Part shown: positions 16,834 to 25,891 of the stretch, piece after piece
Position numbering within the stretch: position 1 is the stretch's first letter
Layout of the letters: every line of letters begins with the position of its first letter
From: Pseudoxanthomonas mexicana
GTDB taxonomy: Bacteria > Pseudomonadota > Gammaproteobacteria > Xanthomonadales > Xanthomonadaceae
Assembly (NCBI RefSeq): GCF_001556105.1
Contig: NZ_LSIF01000073.1
Location: 76,941-140,940, forward strand
Length of the DNA stretch: 64,000 nt
Reading direction: 5' to 3'
Program-made: the position numbers and the translations under genes
Notes under the pieces: model-generated
Told to the model about the DNA's origin: nothing
Database searches by the model: none
Seen by the model: the letters and a program-made list of their open reading frames with translations, nothing else

Positions 16834-17715
16834 ATGCACGCAGTCGCCGACTTCCTGGCGCATCTCCAAGTCGAGCGCCGTGTCTCCGCGCACACGCTGG
16901 ATGCGTATCGCCGTGACCTCGCCGCGCTGACGGAGTGGGCGCAGGCCCAGGGCATCGCCGCGTTGACCGACATCCACACGGAACAGCTGCGCGGCTTCGT
17001 CGCCAGCGAGCACCGGCGTGGCCTGTCACCGAAGAGCCTGCAGCGGCGCCTGTCGGCCTGCCGCAGCTATTACCAGTGGCTGCTCAAGCACGGTCGCATC
17101 GCTGCCAGTCCCGCCGCCGCGCTGCGCGCCCCCAAAGCGCCGCGCAAACTGCCGCAGGTGCTGGACGCGGACGAGGCCGTCAGGCTGGTGGAGGTGCCGG
17201 TCGATGCGCCGCTGGGCAAGCGCGATCGCGCGCTGCTGGAACTGTTCTACTCGTCCGGCCTGCGCCTCAGCGAACTGTGCGCGCTGCGCTGGCGCGACCT
17301 GGACATCGCCGGCGGCATGGTCACCGTGCTGGGCAAGGGCAACAAGGAACGCAAGGTGCCGGTCGGCTCGCATGCGCGCAACGCGCTGGGGGAGTGGCGA
17401 CAGGAACGGCCAGCGGCGAACGAAGCCTTCGTGTTCCCCGGTCGCGGCGAAGGTCCGATCTCGCAGCGCGCCGTGCAGATCCGCATCAAGCAGCTCGCGC
17501 AACGGCAGGGACTGTTCAAGCACGTACACCCGCACATGCTGCGCCACAGTTTCGCCAGCCACATCCTGGAATCGTCCGGTGACCTGCGCGGCGTGCAGGA
17601 ACTGCTCGGCCACGCCGACATCGCCACCACCCAGATCTACACGCACCTGGACTTCCAGCACCTGGCCAAGGTGTACGACGCCGCGCACCCACGGGCGAAG
17701 CGCAAGAAGGGCTGA
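16834..17715 (+). CDS. xerC: Tyrosine recombinase XerC
   Basis: Site-specific recombinase that, with XerD, resolves chromosome dimers at dif and is exploited by integrating elements. The 293-aa protein has the N-terminal SAM-like core-binding domain (1-90, VSAHTLDAYRRDL) and the catalytic domain with Arg144 (GLRLSEL), Lys168, His234 and Arg237 (HMLRHSF), His260 (LLGHADI) and nucleophile Tyr269 (TTQIYTHLD). All catalytic residues are present. The position after dapF-DUF484 is the usual one for xerC rather than xerD. A REP copy ends 12 bases before the start, leaving only a weak ribosome binding site. Confidence 0.96.
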   Translation: MHAVADFLAHLQVERRVSAHTLDAYRRDLAALTEWAQAQGIAALTDIHTEQLRGFVASEHRRGLSPKSLQRRLSACRSYYQWLLKHGRIAASPAAALRAPKAPRKLPQVLDADEAVRLVEVPVDAPLGKRDRALLELFYSSGLRLSELCALRWRDLDIAGGMVTVLGKGNKERKVPVGSHARNALGEWRQERPAANEAFVFPGRGEGPISQRAVQIRIKQLAQRQGLFKHVHPHMLRHSFASHILESSGDLRGVQELLGHADIATTQIYTHLDFQHLAKVYDAAHPRAKRKKG

Positions 17716-17789
17716 ACCGGTACGCCGAAGGTCATGCTTGAACCCGGAACCGGCGTCCCCACCTCTGTGGGAACACCCCGGAGGCCTCC

Positions 17790-18341
17790 ATGGACCCCAG
17801 CCAGAATCCCAACGTCTTTCACGCCACCACCATCCTGTCCGTGCGTCGCAACGGCCATGTCGCCGTTGCCGGCGATGGCCAGGTAACGCTGGGCCACACG
17901 GTGATGAAGGGCAACGCGCGCAAGGTGCGTCGTCTCGGTCGCGACGGCCAGGTGCTGGCGGGCTTCGCCGGCGCGGCGGCCGATGCGTTCACGCTGTTCG
18001 AGCTGTTCGAAGCCAAGCTGGAAAAGCATGGCCAGCTGACGCGTGCGGCGGTCGAACTGGCGAAGGATTGGCGTACCGAGCGCCGCCTCGGCAAGCTCGA
18101 GGCCCTGCTTGCCGTCGCCGACAAGGAAACCTCGCTGATCATCAGCGGCACCGGCGACGTCATCGAGCCGGAAGACGGCATCATCGCCATCGGCTCCGGT
18201 GGTTCCTACGCCCTGTCTGCGGCGCGCGCGCTGCTGGCGCACACCGAGCTGGACGCGAAGTCCATTGCCGTCGAGTCGCTGAACATCGCCGGCGATATCT
18301 GCATCTACACCAATCGCAACGTGGTGGTCGAAGAGCTCTGA
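17790..18341 (+). CDS. hslV: ATP-dependent protease subunit HslV
   Basis: Proteolytic subunit of the HslUV (ClpQY) protease, a threonine peptidase that forms stacked hexamers in the cytosol. The 183-aa protein has a short propeptide (1-12) before [10 protein letters not shown], so the catalytic threonine is Thr13. The conserved [20 protein letters not shown] and [14 protein letters not shown] segments are present. CCGGAGGCC lies upstream of ATG 17790. hslU follows after 67 bases, as in most proteobacteria, and both probably share one transcript ending at the 19802 terminator. Confidence 0.97.
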   Translation: MDPSQNPNVFHATTILSVRRNGHVAVAGDGQVTLGHTVMKGNARKVRRLGRDGQVLAGFAGAAADAFTLFELFEAKLEKHGQLTRAAVELAKDWRTERRLGKLEALLAVADKETSLIISGTGDVIEPEDGIIAIGSGGSYALSAARALLAHTELDAKSIAVESLNIAGDICIYTNRNVVVEEL

Positions 18342-18408
18342 CGCTCGGGCCGCCGCAATGCTCCGGCGATCGAGCCGGGGCGGTTCCCCCTCCCAAGAAT
18401 CCAATGCC

Positions 18409-19797
18409 ATGACCGAGAACACATCGTCCACCATGACGCCGCGCGAGATCGTGCAGGAACTCGACCGCCATATCGTCGGCCAGCACGCCGCCAAGCGCGC
18501 CGTCGCCATCGCGCTGCGCAACCGCTGGCGCCGCATGCAGCTCGATGCCGGGCTGCGCAACGAAGTGATGCCGAAGAACATCCTGCTGATCGGCCCCACC
18601 GGCGTCGGCAAGACCGAGATCGCGCGCCGCCTGGCCACGCTGGCCAATGCCCCGTTCGTGAAAGTCGAAGCCACGCGTTTCACCGAGGTCGGCTACGTGG
18701 GCAAGGACGTCGAGCAGATCGTGCGCGACCTGGCGGACACGGCGGTGAAGATGTACCGCGAACAGGCCAAGGCGCGCATGCGCACGCAGGCCGAGGAGCG
18801 TGCCGAGGACCGCATCCTCGATGCGCTGCTGCCACGCCGCGATGCGGCCGGCGGCAACGGCTTCGGTTTCGGTGCGGCCACGACGACCGTCGACATCGGT
18901 GCCGAGCCCTCGTCGAAGGAGTCAGAGACCCGGCAGAAGCTACGTCGCCAGCTTCGCAGCGGCGACCTGGACGACCGCGAGATCGAACTGGAACTGGCCG
19001 CCAATGCCGGCGTCGACATCATGACGCCGCCCGGCATGGAGGAAATGGGTCAGCAGCTGCGGCAGATGTTCTCCAACCTCGGCGGGCAGAAGACGCACAA
19101 GCGCACGGTGACCATCAAGGCGGCACGCCCGCAACTGATCGAGGAAGAGGCGGCCAAGCTGGTCAACGAGGACGACATCCGCGCCGCCGCCATCGAGTCG
19201 TGCGAGCAGCACGGCATCGTCTTCATCGACGAGATCGACAAGGTCGCCAAGCGCAGCGGCAACATGAGCGGCGCCGACGTCAGCCGTGAAGGCGTGCAGC
19301 GCGACCTGCTGCCGCTGGTGGAAGGCAGCAACGTGTCGACCAAATACGGCACGGTGAAGACCGACCACATCCTGTTCATCGCCTCGGGCGCGTTCCACCT
19401 CGCCAAGCCCAGCGACCTGATCCCCGAGCTGCAGGGCCGCTTCCCGATCCGCGTGGAGCTGTCGGCACTGAGCAAGGAGGATTTCATCCGCATCCTCACC
19501 GAGCCGAAGGCCGCGCTGAGCAGGCAGTACGTGGAGCTGATGAAGACCGAAGGCGTCGCGCTGCGCTTCACCGACGACGCCATCGACCGGCTGGCCGAGA
19601 TCGCGGCGATCGTCAACGAACGCCAGGAGAACATCGGTGCGCGCCGCCTGCATACCGTGCTGGAACGCCTGCTGGATACGCTGAGTTACGAGGCGCCCGA
19701 CCGCGACGGCCAGAGCATCACCATCGACCGCGCGTACGTCGATGCGCATCTGGGCGAACTGGTGCAGGATCCCGACCTGAGCCGCTACATCCTGTGA
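18409..19797 (+). CDS. hslU: HslUV protease ATPase subunit HslU
   Basis: AAA+ unfoldase that feeds substrates to HslV. The 462-aa sequence shows the N-terminal [16 protein letters not shown], Walker A GPTGVGKT (62-69), the pore motif GYVGKD, an insertion (I) domain about 110-245, Walker B VFIDEIDK, the sensor region with [12 protein letters not shown], and the C-terminal LSRYIL tail that docks into HslV. The length is normal. It lies directly after hslV and before a strong hairpin terminator. Confidence 0.97.
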   Translation: MTENTSSTMTPREIVQELDRHIVGQHAAKRAVAIALRNRWRRMQLDAGLRNEVMPKNILLIGPTGVGKTEIARRLATLANAPFVKVEATRFTEVGYVGKDVEQIVRDLADTAVKMYREQAKARMRTQAEERAEDRILDALLPRRDAAGGNGFGFGAATTTVDIGAEPSSKESETRQKLRRQLRSGDLDDREIELELAANAGVDIMTPPGMEEMGQQLRQMFSNLGGQKTHKRTVTIKAARPQLIEEEAAKLVNEDDIRAAAIESCEQHGIVFIDEIDKVAKRSGNMSGADVSREGVQRDLLPLVEGSNVSTKYGTVKTDHILFIASGAFHLAKPSDLIPELQGRFPIRVELSALSKEDFIRILTEPKAALSRQYVELMKTEGVALRFTDDAIDRLAEIAAIVNERQENIGARRLHTVLERLLDTLSYEAPDRDGQSITIDRAYVDAHLGELVQDPDLSRYIL

Positions 19798-19801
19798 TGC
19801 C

Positions 19802-19831
19802 AAGAACCCGCCGCAAGGCGGGTTCTTCGCT
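19802..19831 (+). terminator. Intrinsic terminator of hslVU
   Basis: AAGAACCCGCC and GGCGGGTTCTT make an 11-bp stem with a GCAA tetraloop, followed by CGCTT. It starts four bases after the hslU stop. The A-run and T-run at the stem ends make it usable on either strand. Confidence 0.85.
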
Positions 19832-19889
19832 TCGGAAGGGCATCGGTCCGTCGGTTACAATCGATGCACCTCTATACGTCCCGGTTTCG

Positions 19890-20228
19890 ATGAGCACGTT
19901 GCCTCCCTGCCCCCAGTGCGCCTCCGCCTACACCTACGAGGACGGCGCCCAGCTGGTCTGTCCGGAATGCGGACACGAATGGTCGGCCGATGCACCTGCG
20001 GGCGGCGATGACGAACGCGTCATCAAGGATGCGAACGGCAACCTGCTGCAGGATGGCGACACCGTCACCGTCATCAAGGACCTGAAGGTCAAGGGGTCGT
20101 CGCTGGTGGTGAAGGTCGGCACCAAGGTCAAGAACATCCGCCTGGTCGACGGCGACCATGACATCGACTGCAAGATCGACGGCATCGGCGCGATGAAGCT
20201 CAAGTCGGAGTTCGTGCGCAAGGCGTAA
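19890..20228 (+). CDS. yjdM: PhnA/YjdM family zinc-ribbon protein
   Basis: A 112-aa protein of the PhnA (YjdM) family. The N-terminal zinc ribbon has two CxxC pairs (CPQC and CPEC, residues 7-29). The C-terminal SH3-like domain has the hallmark [15 protein letters not shown] and [21 protein letters not shown]. Despite the name, the family is not a proven part of phosphonate degradation; its role is unclear. ATG 19890 has no obvious Shine-Dalgarno; TACAAT at 19856-19861 is a candidate -10 box. It is convergent with the next gene across 20 bases. Confidence 0.93.
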   Translation: MSTLPPCPQCASAYTYEDGAQLVCPECGHEWSADAPAGGDDERVIKDANGNLLQDGDTVTVIKDLKVKGSSLVVKVGTKVKNIRLVDGDHDIDCKIDGIGAMKLKSEFVRKA

Positions 20229-20248
20229 CGTGTTTGATGCCACGGCCA

Positions 20249-21472
20249 TCAGCGTGCGTTGGCCACCTTGAGCCGGGTAGCGGAGAGATTCTGCTCGAGC
20301 GCAGCGCGATACTGCGGATACAGCGCGTCGAAGTCTTCGAGTACCACGATCGTCACCACTTCCAGCATGTCCTTGTCCAGCATTCGCATCATCACCACGT
20401 TGCGGCCGCCCTTGTCGCCCACGGCGTGCGAATAGATCCGGTAGCCGGGAGCCTGGATGTCGTCGAACGGCGCGAAGGTGGTCATGTCCACCCCCGTATC
20501 CCCTAGGCGCTCCAGGAAGGGTGGCAGGTAGTCGTCCAGATTGTCGACGGCTTGCCCGAATTCCGGCACCAGCAGGTCGATCTCGAACCGCATGCCCATG
20601 CGGTAGCGCAGATCGGTGCGGGGCTCGAGGACGCTGGCGTAGCGGGTGTTCATCTTCGTCTGCTTCCAGCCCTCGGCCGGCTTGAAGGTGTAGGCGAAGC
20701 GGCGCTCGTTCTGCTTGAGTACCGTGGATACCTTGGGGACTTCGCCGCCACGGCCTATCGAGGCCGCCATCGCATGCAGCGTATCGGTACGGAACAGGTT
20801 GCCCACGAGCTGTGTCGCGATCCCCTGGGCCATCTGGGGGTAGGCATCGACGAACAGCGCACGATCACCGGGAGCATGGTCGATATGCTTCTTGGTCATT
20901 CCATTCTGCGCGGCGACACCTTTCAGCAACTGCTTGCGATCGCTGGTTTCGTATACCCGATAGCGGATGGTCGCCATCGGCGCAACATCGTCGCTCCGGG
21001 TCGCCATCAGGTTGAGCATCGACAAGCCGCTGAACACTTCCTCGATGGTGATGACATAGCGGTAGCCTGCTTGGGCGGCGGCTGTCCCCAGCTTCTCACC
21101 CGGCAGGAAGCGGTCGACATCGGTCGTGGCTTCGATCATGAACATCGGCGAGCGCTGTCCGAAACTCTTGCGCAAGGCCTCCTCGAGGACGGCGTAGCGG
21201 TCGTAGCCCACCAGCGTGGCGTCGAGCTGCGCGCCCAGCGTGTCGCTGCGCTTGCGCAGGTTGGCACTGTTGGCGATGGCTGCGAAGGGGATCAGCAGTC
21301 CTCGGGTGAACTCGCCATCGGTCGCGAAATACACCTTGGACGGCGTGGGGGTCTGCGGGAACACCACCAGCACTTTCACGTCCTTTGCGCCGTCTTGGGC
21401 ATGAACCGCGCTTGGCAGCAAGGCAAGGGCAACGGCGAGCAGTGCACTGAGCAAGGCGGGGAAGCGGGGCAT
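20249..21472 (-). CDS. Secreted protein of unknown function
   Basis: A 407-aa protein with a clear signal peptide (1-25, ending PSAVHAQ) and no membrane helix afterwards. I do not recognise a family. The N-terminal half contains VKVLVVFPQTPTPSKVYFAT and a segment with YRYVITIEEVFSGLSMLNLM, which looks like an alpha/beta lipoprotein-type fold. The C-terminal half (about 255-400) has many beta strands, including YAFTYKPAEG-like sequence and RNVVMMRMLDKDMLEVVTI. AGGACGCTC precedes ATG 21472. It is followed by no partner on its strand, and a deaminase gene lies 38 bases upstream, so the two may be cotranscribed. Confidence 0.75.
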   Translation of the reverse strand: MPRFPALLSALLAVALALLPSAVHAQDGAKDVKVLVVFPQTPTPSKVYFATDGEFTRGLLIPFAAIANSANLRKRSDTLGAQLDATLVGYDRYAVLEEALRKSFGQRSPMFMIEATTDVDRFLPGEKLGTAAAQAGYRYVITIEEVFSGLSMLNLMATRSDDVAPMATIRYRVYETSDRKQLLKGVAAQNGMTKKHIDHAPGDRALFVDAYPQMAQGIATQLVGNLFRTDTLHAMAASIGRGGEVPKVSTVLKQNERRFAYTFKPAEGWKQTKMNTRYASVLEPRTDLRYRMGMRFEIDLLVPEFGQAVDNLDDYLPPFLERLGDTGVDMTTFAPFDDIQAPGYRIYSHAVGDKGGRNVVMMRMLDKDMLEVVTIVVLEDFDALYPQYRAALEQNLSATRLKVANAR

Positions 21473-21510
21473 GAGCGTCCTATGAAGGGAGGGCTGGGAG
21501 GATGTGCCTG

Positions 21511-21966
21511 TCAGTCCTCGCCGATATCCTCGTTCCACACCTCGGGATTGGCGCGGATGTAGCCGCCGAGGAGCTCGATGCATTCCTGGTCTTGCAGGTC
21601 GATGACGTTCACGCCGGATTCGCGCAGCCAGTCGATACCGCCCTGGAACGTCACCGATTCGCCAACGACCACCGTGCCGATATTGAACTGGCGCACCAAG
21701 CCGCTGCAGTACCAGCACGGTGCCAGCGTGGTGACCATGATCGTGTCGCGATAACGGCGCTGGCGGCCCGCCTTGCGGAACGCATCGGTTTCGCCGTGTA
21801 CCGACGGATCGCCTTCCTGCACGCGGCGGTTGTGGCCGCAGCCGAGCAGCTGGCCGTCCTGGTGGTAGAGGGCGGCGCCGATGGGGATGCCGCCCTCGGC
21901 GAGTCCCTGGCGCGCTTCGGCGATGGCGGTATCGAGGAGGGCGCGATAGTCGATGGCATTGCTCAT
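21511..21966 (-). CDS. Cytosine deaminase, fungal Fcy1 type
   Basis: A 151-aa zinc-dependent deaminase, probably converting cytosine to uracil in pyrimidine salvage. The zinc ligands are His57 with catalytic Glu59 in VHGET, and Cys84/Cys87 in APCWYC. It resembles yeast cytosine deaminase along its length: GGIPIGAAL, the central VVGESVTFQGG, and especially the end PEVWNEDIGED, which corresponds to the yeast C-terminal EDIGE that covers the active site. The E. coli CodA enzyme is unrelated. Related nucleoside or guanine deaminases are an alternative. ATG 21966 is the start of similarity. Confidence 0.87.
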   Translation of the reverse strand: MSNAIDYRALLDTAIAEARQGLAEGGIPIGAALYHQDGQLLGCGHNRRVQEGDPSVHGETDAFRKAGRQRRYRDTIMVTTLAPCWYCSGLVRQFNIGTVVVGESVTFQGGIDWLRESGVNVIDLQDQECIELLGGYIRANPEVWNEDIGED

Positions 21967-22101
21967 GGGCGGAGGTGGGCCGTGTGGGGGCTCCATCCTA
22001 ACGCCGGAGAGTGTGATCCGCCGCACGGCACCATCCGTTCGCAGCCGCTAGAACACGAGACGGGGAACATTGCGCCGCATCGGCATGGAGTCGGGACGAT
22101 C

Positions 22102-23727
22102 ATGGGAATGGAAACGACGGCGGCGATCCGCGGCGCATGGGTGCTTGCGATGGCGCTGGCATGGGGTCTTGTGGCGCCGGGCGACCTGCGTGCGCAGACC
22201 ATCGAGCAGGGGCTGCTGCAACTGGAATGGGGCGATCCACCGCGCGCCACTGCAGGGCAACCGCGGCTGGCGCCGCGTTTCAATGCGTCGCTGCTGAAGG
22301 ACGATGGCAGTCGCCTGGCGCTCGATCCCGAACAGGCGAAGCTCGCTGCCGGCGATCTGTATGTGCTGGCCAATCGTCGCGTCGCGGTGGCGTTGGCACC
22401 ACCCGGGCGCGTGATGTCGTCCGCATCCGCGATCCAGGCCATCGTGCCGGCCGACCGCATCACGCAATCGGGCAAGGTACATCCCGCCAATGCGCGTGTC
22501 ATGGCAGCGGCGCCGATCAGCGGCACCACGCGCTGGGTGACGCTGATGTGCAAGTTCAGCGACATCGCGGACGAGCAGAAGGACCAGGCCTTCTTCCAGT
22601 CCCAGTACGGCGAGGGAGTGGGCCAGTTGGGCCACTACTGGCGTGATGTCTCGTACAACAAGATCAACCTGACGGGCAGCACCACGCACGGCTGGTACGC
22701 GCTGCCCAACCCGCGCTCCACCTACGTCACGACCGTGGACGGCAAGGACAAGGCGGATCTCAACAAGCTGTTCGCCGATTGCGCCGCCGCCGCGCCGGAG
22801 ACTGTCGACCTGACGGCGCCGGTGGGCATCAACATGATGTTCAACGGCAACCTGGACGGCTACGCCTGGGGTGGCCAGAGTTGCGCCACCGTGCGTGGCG
22901 CGCGCCTGTGCAAGCGGGTGACATGGAATCCGCCGTGGTCGTTCGGCAACCTGGCGCCGCTCGCGCATGAAATGGGCCACGGTTACGGCCTGCCGCATTC
23001 GGACAACTCCGATGGCGATGACGACACCTACGACAATCCATGGGACGTGATGAGCGATGGCTGGGCCAACGCCGTCGCCGACGCCACCTACGGCACGCGC
23101 CCGAAGCACATCAACATCTTCCAGCGCCACCGGCTGAGTTGGGTGGATGCACCGCGCCAGCAGATCGTGGGGCTGGGCGAACGGACGACACGCGAGATCG
23201 CGCTCGATTACGCGCACCTGGCGAATGCCGCTAACGTGCAGATGCTGGTGCTGTCGCTGTCACCGCAGGCCGATCCCTACGCGACCGTGGTGTACACATT
23301 GGAAGCGCGCAAGCGTGAAGGCACCTACGACGGCAACCTGGCGGGCAATGCCGTGATCATCCACAAGGTGGAGCGATCGGGAACTGCCTACAGCATCGAC
23401 GCCGATGTGCCGCCGGCCAACCGATCGAACAACGAAGGCTCGATGTTCAAGGTAGGCGAGCGCTGGATCACGCCGGAGGCTTCGCACGTGGTCACCATCA
23501 AGTCGCAGACCGCGACAGGGTTCGTCCTGGCGGTGAGCCCGCCACGGGTGATGAGCAGTCCGTTGCCGGCGCTGGTGAAGCCGGCCGCGGTCTCTGCGTC
23601 GTCCCTGTCATCGACGGAACAATCTGCAGCGACGACGACTGGCAGAGATGCGCGCGATGTACCGCCATCGCGATGCGCGTCCGGACAGGGCGCCAGGGCG
23701 TCGTCCTGCGCGGTTCGCGTGCGCTGA
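22102..23727 (+). CDS. Secreted metzincin metalloprotease, paralog 1 of 4
   Basis: First and most divergent of four tandem paralogs (541 aa). A signal peptide (about 1-33, ending GDLRAQ) is followed by a beta-rich prodomain-like region with LQLEWGDPP and then a catalytic domain. The zinc motif HEMGHGYGLPH gives ligands His289, His293 and His299 with catalytic Glu290, and WDVMSD about 26 residues later is the Met-turn; together they define a metzincin. Four cysteines in the catalytic part are shared with the paralogs. The end is a Ser/Ala/Thr-rich linker and a two-cysteine tail (C-x10-C-AV). It resembles M11 (gametolysin) or M6 peptidases, but the exact family is uncertain. It is divergent from the deaminase. 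Confidence 0.85.
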   Translation: MGMETTAAIRGAWVLAMALAWGLVAPGDLRAQTIEQGLLQLEWGDPPRATAGQPRLAPRFNASLLKDDGSRLALDPEQAKLAAGDLYVLANRRVAVALAPPGRVMSSASAIQAIVPADRITQSGKVHPANARVMAAAPISGTTRWVTLMCKFSDIADEQKDQAFFQSQYGEGVGQLGHYWRDVSYNKINLTGSTTHGWYALPNPRSTYVTTVDGKDKADLNKLFADCAAAAPETVDLTAPVGINMMFNGNLDGYAWGGQSCATVRGARLCKRVTWNPPWSFGNLAPLAHEMGHGYGLPHSDNSDGDDDTYDNPWDVMSDGWANAVADATYGTRPKHINIFQRHRLSWVDAPRQQIVGLGERTTREIALDYAHLANAANVQMLVLSLSPQADPYATVVYTLEARKREGTYDGNLAGNAVIIHKVERSGTAYSIDADVPPANRSNNEGSMFKVGERWITPEASHVVTIKSQTATGFVLAVSPPRVMSSPLPALVKPAAVSASSLSSTEQSAATTTGRDARDVPPSRCASGQGARASSCAVRVR

Positions 23728-23948
23728 TGCGTCGGGATTTCTCCTACATGGCCCGGGCAATCCCGACAGTGCATGACGATGTGGTGTCGGGGCCAATTGG
23801 TTGATGTTCGCACCAGAATCCTGACCGGCATCGCAGTTCGGAACATCCGGTCGCGAAGCATGTCCTGAGGCCCTGAAGCACCCTCAAGACCTCACATTCC
23901 CTGCCGACACCCCGACCATGGCGGCGTCATCTCGACCCGCCGTCGTGA
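23728..23948. other. Spacer between protease paralogs 1 and 2
   Basis: A 221-base gap with no gene. GTCGGGATT (23731-23739) and AATCCCGAC (23759-23767) are 9-base inverted arms just after the stop of paralog 1, with a 19-base loop that contains GCCCGGGC; they may act as a weak terminator. I see no convincing promoter. Confidence 0.4.
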
Positions 23949-25637
23949 ATGGGGTCGCGCGTGATCAAACACCGATCAGCCGGCACGCGCTGCGGGAGCA
24001 TTCGGGTGCTCTTCGCCGCGGGAATGTCGGTCATGGCCTGCATGCTTCCGAATCTTCCGCTGAGGGCGGAGACGGTGGTGCAGGGAACATTGCAGTTGCA
24101 GTGGGCGGATCCACCGCGCGCGCTGCCCGGGCGCGTGCAGGCGGCGCCGCAACTCGATGCCTGGCTGGATATGGGCCCGGGACGACGTATCCCGCTGGAT
24201 GTCGCGCAGGCCAAGCAGGCCGCAGGTGACCTGTATGCACTGTCCAACCGCCGCGTGGCCGTGTCGTACGGCACGCGTGCGGATATCGCGGCGTCGTCGA
24301 AGGTCATGTCCGCATCCGGTGCGCTGGCGTCGATCAGTGCCATCGTGCCCACGGACCGCCTGCCCGAGCGCGCGCTGGCGATGGGTGCCGACGGGCGCGT
24401 GATGGCGGCTGCGCCCGTCCTCGGCGCAACGCGCTGGGTCACGCTGATGTGCAAGTTCGCCGACATCGCGAGCGAGCAGAAGCCGCGCAGCTTCTTCCAG
24501 GAGCAGTACGGCAATGCGCCGGGACAACTGGGTCACTACTGGTCGGAGGTTTCCTACGGCCAGATCAATCTCGCGGGCAGTTCCGCGCATGGCTGGTACA
24601 CGCTGCCCAAGCCGCGTTCGTCCTATCTTGGCGACGTCAATGGCAAGCAGAAGGCACAGCTTTCCGAACTCTTCGCCGATTGCGCCGCAGCGGCGGACGC
24701 CGAGGTCGATTTCAGTGGCATCCAGGGCGTCAACCTGATGTTCAACGGCGAGCTGGATGGCAACGCATGGGGCGGAGGCGCCTGCACGACCCTGGACGGC
24801 GCCTATGCCTGCACGCGCGTGACCTGGAGTCCACCGTGGTCATTCGCCAACCTCGCGCCGCTGGCGCACGAAATGGGACACGGCTACGGGCTGCCGCATT
24901 CCAACAACTCCGATGGCGACAGCGACACCTACGACAATCCCTGGGACGTGATGAGCGATGCGTGGCGGAATGCCACCAGTGACGCCACCTACGGGCTGCT
25001 GCCGAAGCATCCGAACATGTACCAGCGCGAACGCCTGGGCTGGCTGCCGGCGTCGCGCAAGCGCGTCATTGCCGCCGACAATCGCGAGACGGTCGAGTTC
25101 GTGCTGGACGCGGGCAGCGTACTGAAGACAGCCAACACGCAACTCGCCGTGCTGGCGCTGCCGGCCCAGCCGGATCCTTACAAGACGGTGATCTACACGC
25201 TCGAATCGCGGCGTCGCACCGGCACCTACGAAGCCAGTCTCGCCGGCGACGCGGTGATCGTCCACAAACTCGAAGACTATGGCATCGCCTACAGCGTCGA
25301 TCGCGACACGCCGGCCGCCAACTTCTCCAGCAACGAGGGATCGATGCTGAAAGTCGGCGGACGCTGGAATACGCCCGACGAATCGCATTGGGTCGAAGTG
25401 GTGTCGGCCACCGCGCAGGGATTCGTCGTGCGCGTCGGTCCGCGCCCGCGTTCGATGAGCTCGCCGGCACCCGTCATGGAGCGCCCGGCGACGGTGGCCG
25501 CGGCATCGTCCCCTGCACCCGGCACGGCGTCGTCGCCGCCCGCCGTGGTGCGCGTTGCCCGTGCGGCCCGGCGGGCATGCGTCGCGCTGCCCTCGCTGTT
25601 GCGGGCGTCGCCGTTGTGCGCGTTGATCGAGCGTTGA
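23949..25637 (+). CDS. Secreted metzincin metalloprotease, paralog 2 of 4
   Basis: Second paralog (562 aa from ATG 23949; GTG 23961, preceded by GGGG, is a shorter option). The signal peptide ends near LPLRAE, followed by VVQGTLQLQWADPP, the prodomain-like region with NRRVAVSY, and RWVTLMCKFADIA at the start of the catalytic domain. Zinc ligands His307, His311 and His317 and catalytic Glu308 lie in HEMGHGYGLPH; the Met-turn is WDVMSD. GVNLMFNGELDGNAWGG and PKHPNMYQRERLGWL are shared array motifs. The C-terminal tail after MSSPAP is low-complexity and ends RACVALPSLLRASPLCAL. All catalytic residues are intact, so activity is expected; the substrate is unknown. Confidence 0.85.
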   Translation: MGSRVIKHRSAGTRCGSIRVLFAAGMSVMACMLPNLPLRAETVVQGTLQLQWADPPRALPGRVQAAPQLDAWLDMGPGRRIPLDVAQAKQAAGDLYALSNRRVAVSYGTRADIAASSKVMSASGALASISAIVPTDRLPERALAMGADGRVMAAAPVLGATRWVTLMCKFADIASEQKPRSFFQEQYGNAPGQLGHYWSEVSYGQINLAGSSAHGWYTLPKPRSSYLGDVNGKQKAQLSELFADCAAAADAEVDFSGIQGVNLMFNGELDGNAWGGGACTTLDGAYACTRVTWSPPWSFANLAPLAHEMGHGYGLPHSNNSDGDSDTYDNPWDVMSDAWRNATSDATYGLLPKHPNMYQRERLGWLPASRKRVIAADNRETVEFVLDAGSVLKTANTQLAVLALPAQPDPYKTVIYTLESRRRTGTYEASLAGDAVIVHKLEDYGIAYSVDRDTPAANFSSNEGSMLKVGGRWNTPDESHWVEVVSATAQGFVVRVGPRPRSMSSPAPVMERPATVAAASSPAPGTASSPPAVVRVARAARRACVALPSLLRASPLCALIER

Positions 25638-25891
25638 TGTCGTCAAGCGTTTGGCGCGCAGGGCTGCAAGTGTCGATGTGATCGCATTCGCGTGTGACAG
25701 CGACGACTTCATGACGCATCGCTGCATTCGTATTCATCGCACCGGAGTGCGGGCTGGGGCGCAGACGAAGACGGACCTGCATTCCAGAAACAGAATGTTG
25801 TCGCGATAAACGCGAATTCGCTTGCCTCGTTGCGTATCGCTTGTCGATGTCCCCGGTAGTAGCGCAGCACGGCGCGCATTCGGAGAGCGAC
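25638..25891. other. Spacer between protease paralogs 2 and 3
   Basis: A 254-base gap, richer in A and T than the genes. TTCCAG (25785-25790) and GATAAA (25805-25810 region) are spaced by about 17 bases and could form a weak promoter; GCGAATTCGC (25812-25821) is a perfect 10-bp palindrome next to it. No gene is visible. Confidence 0.35.
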
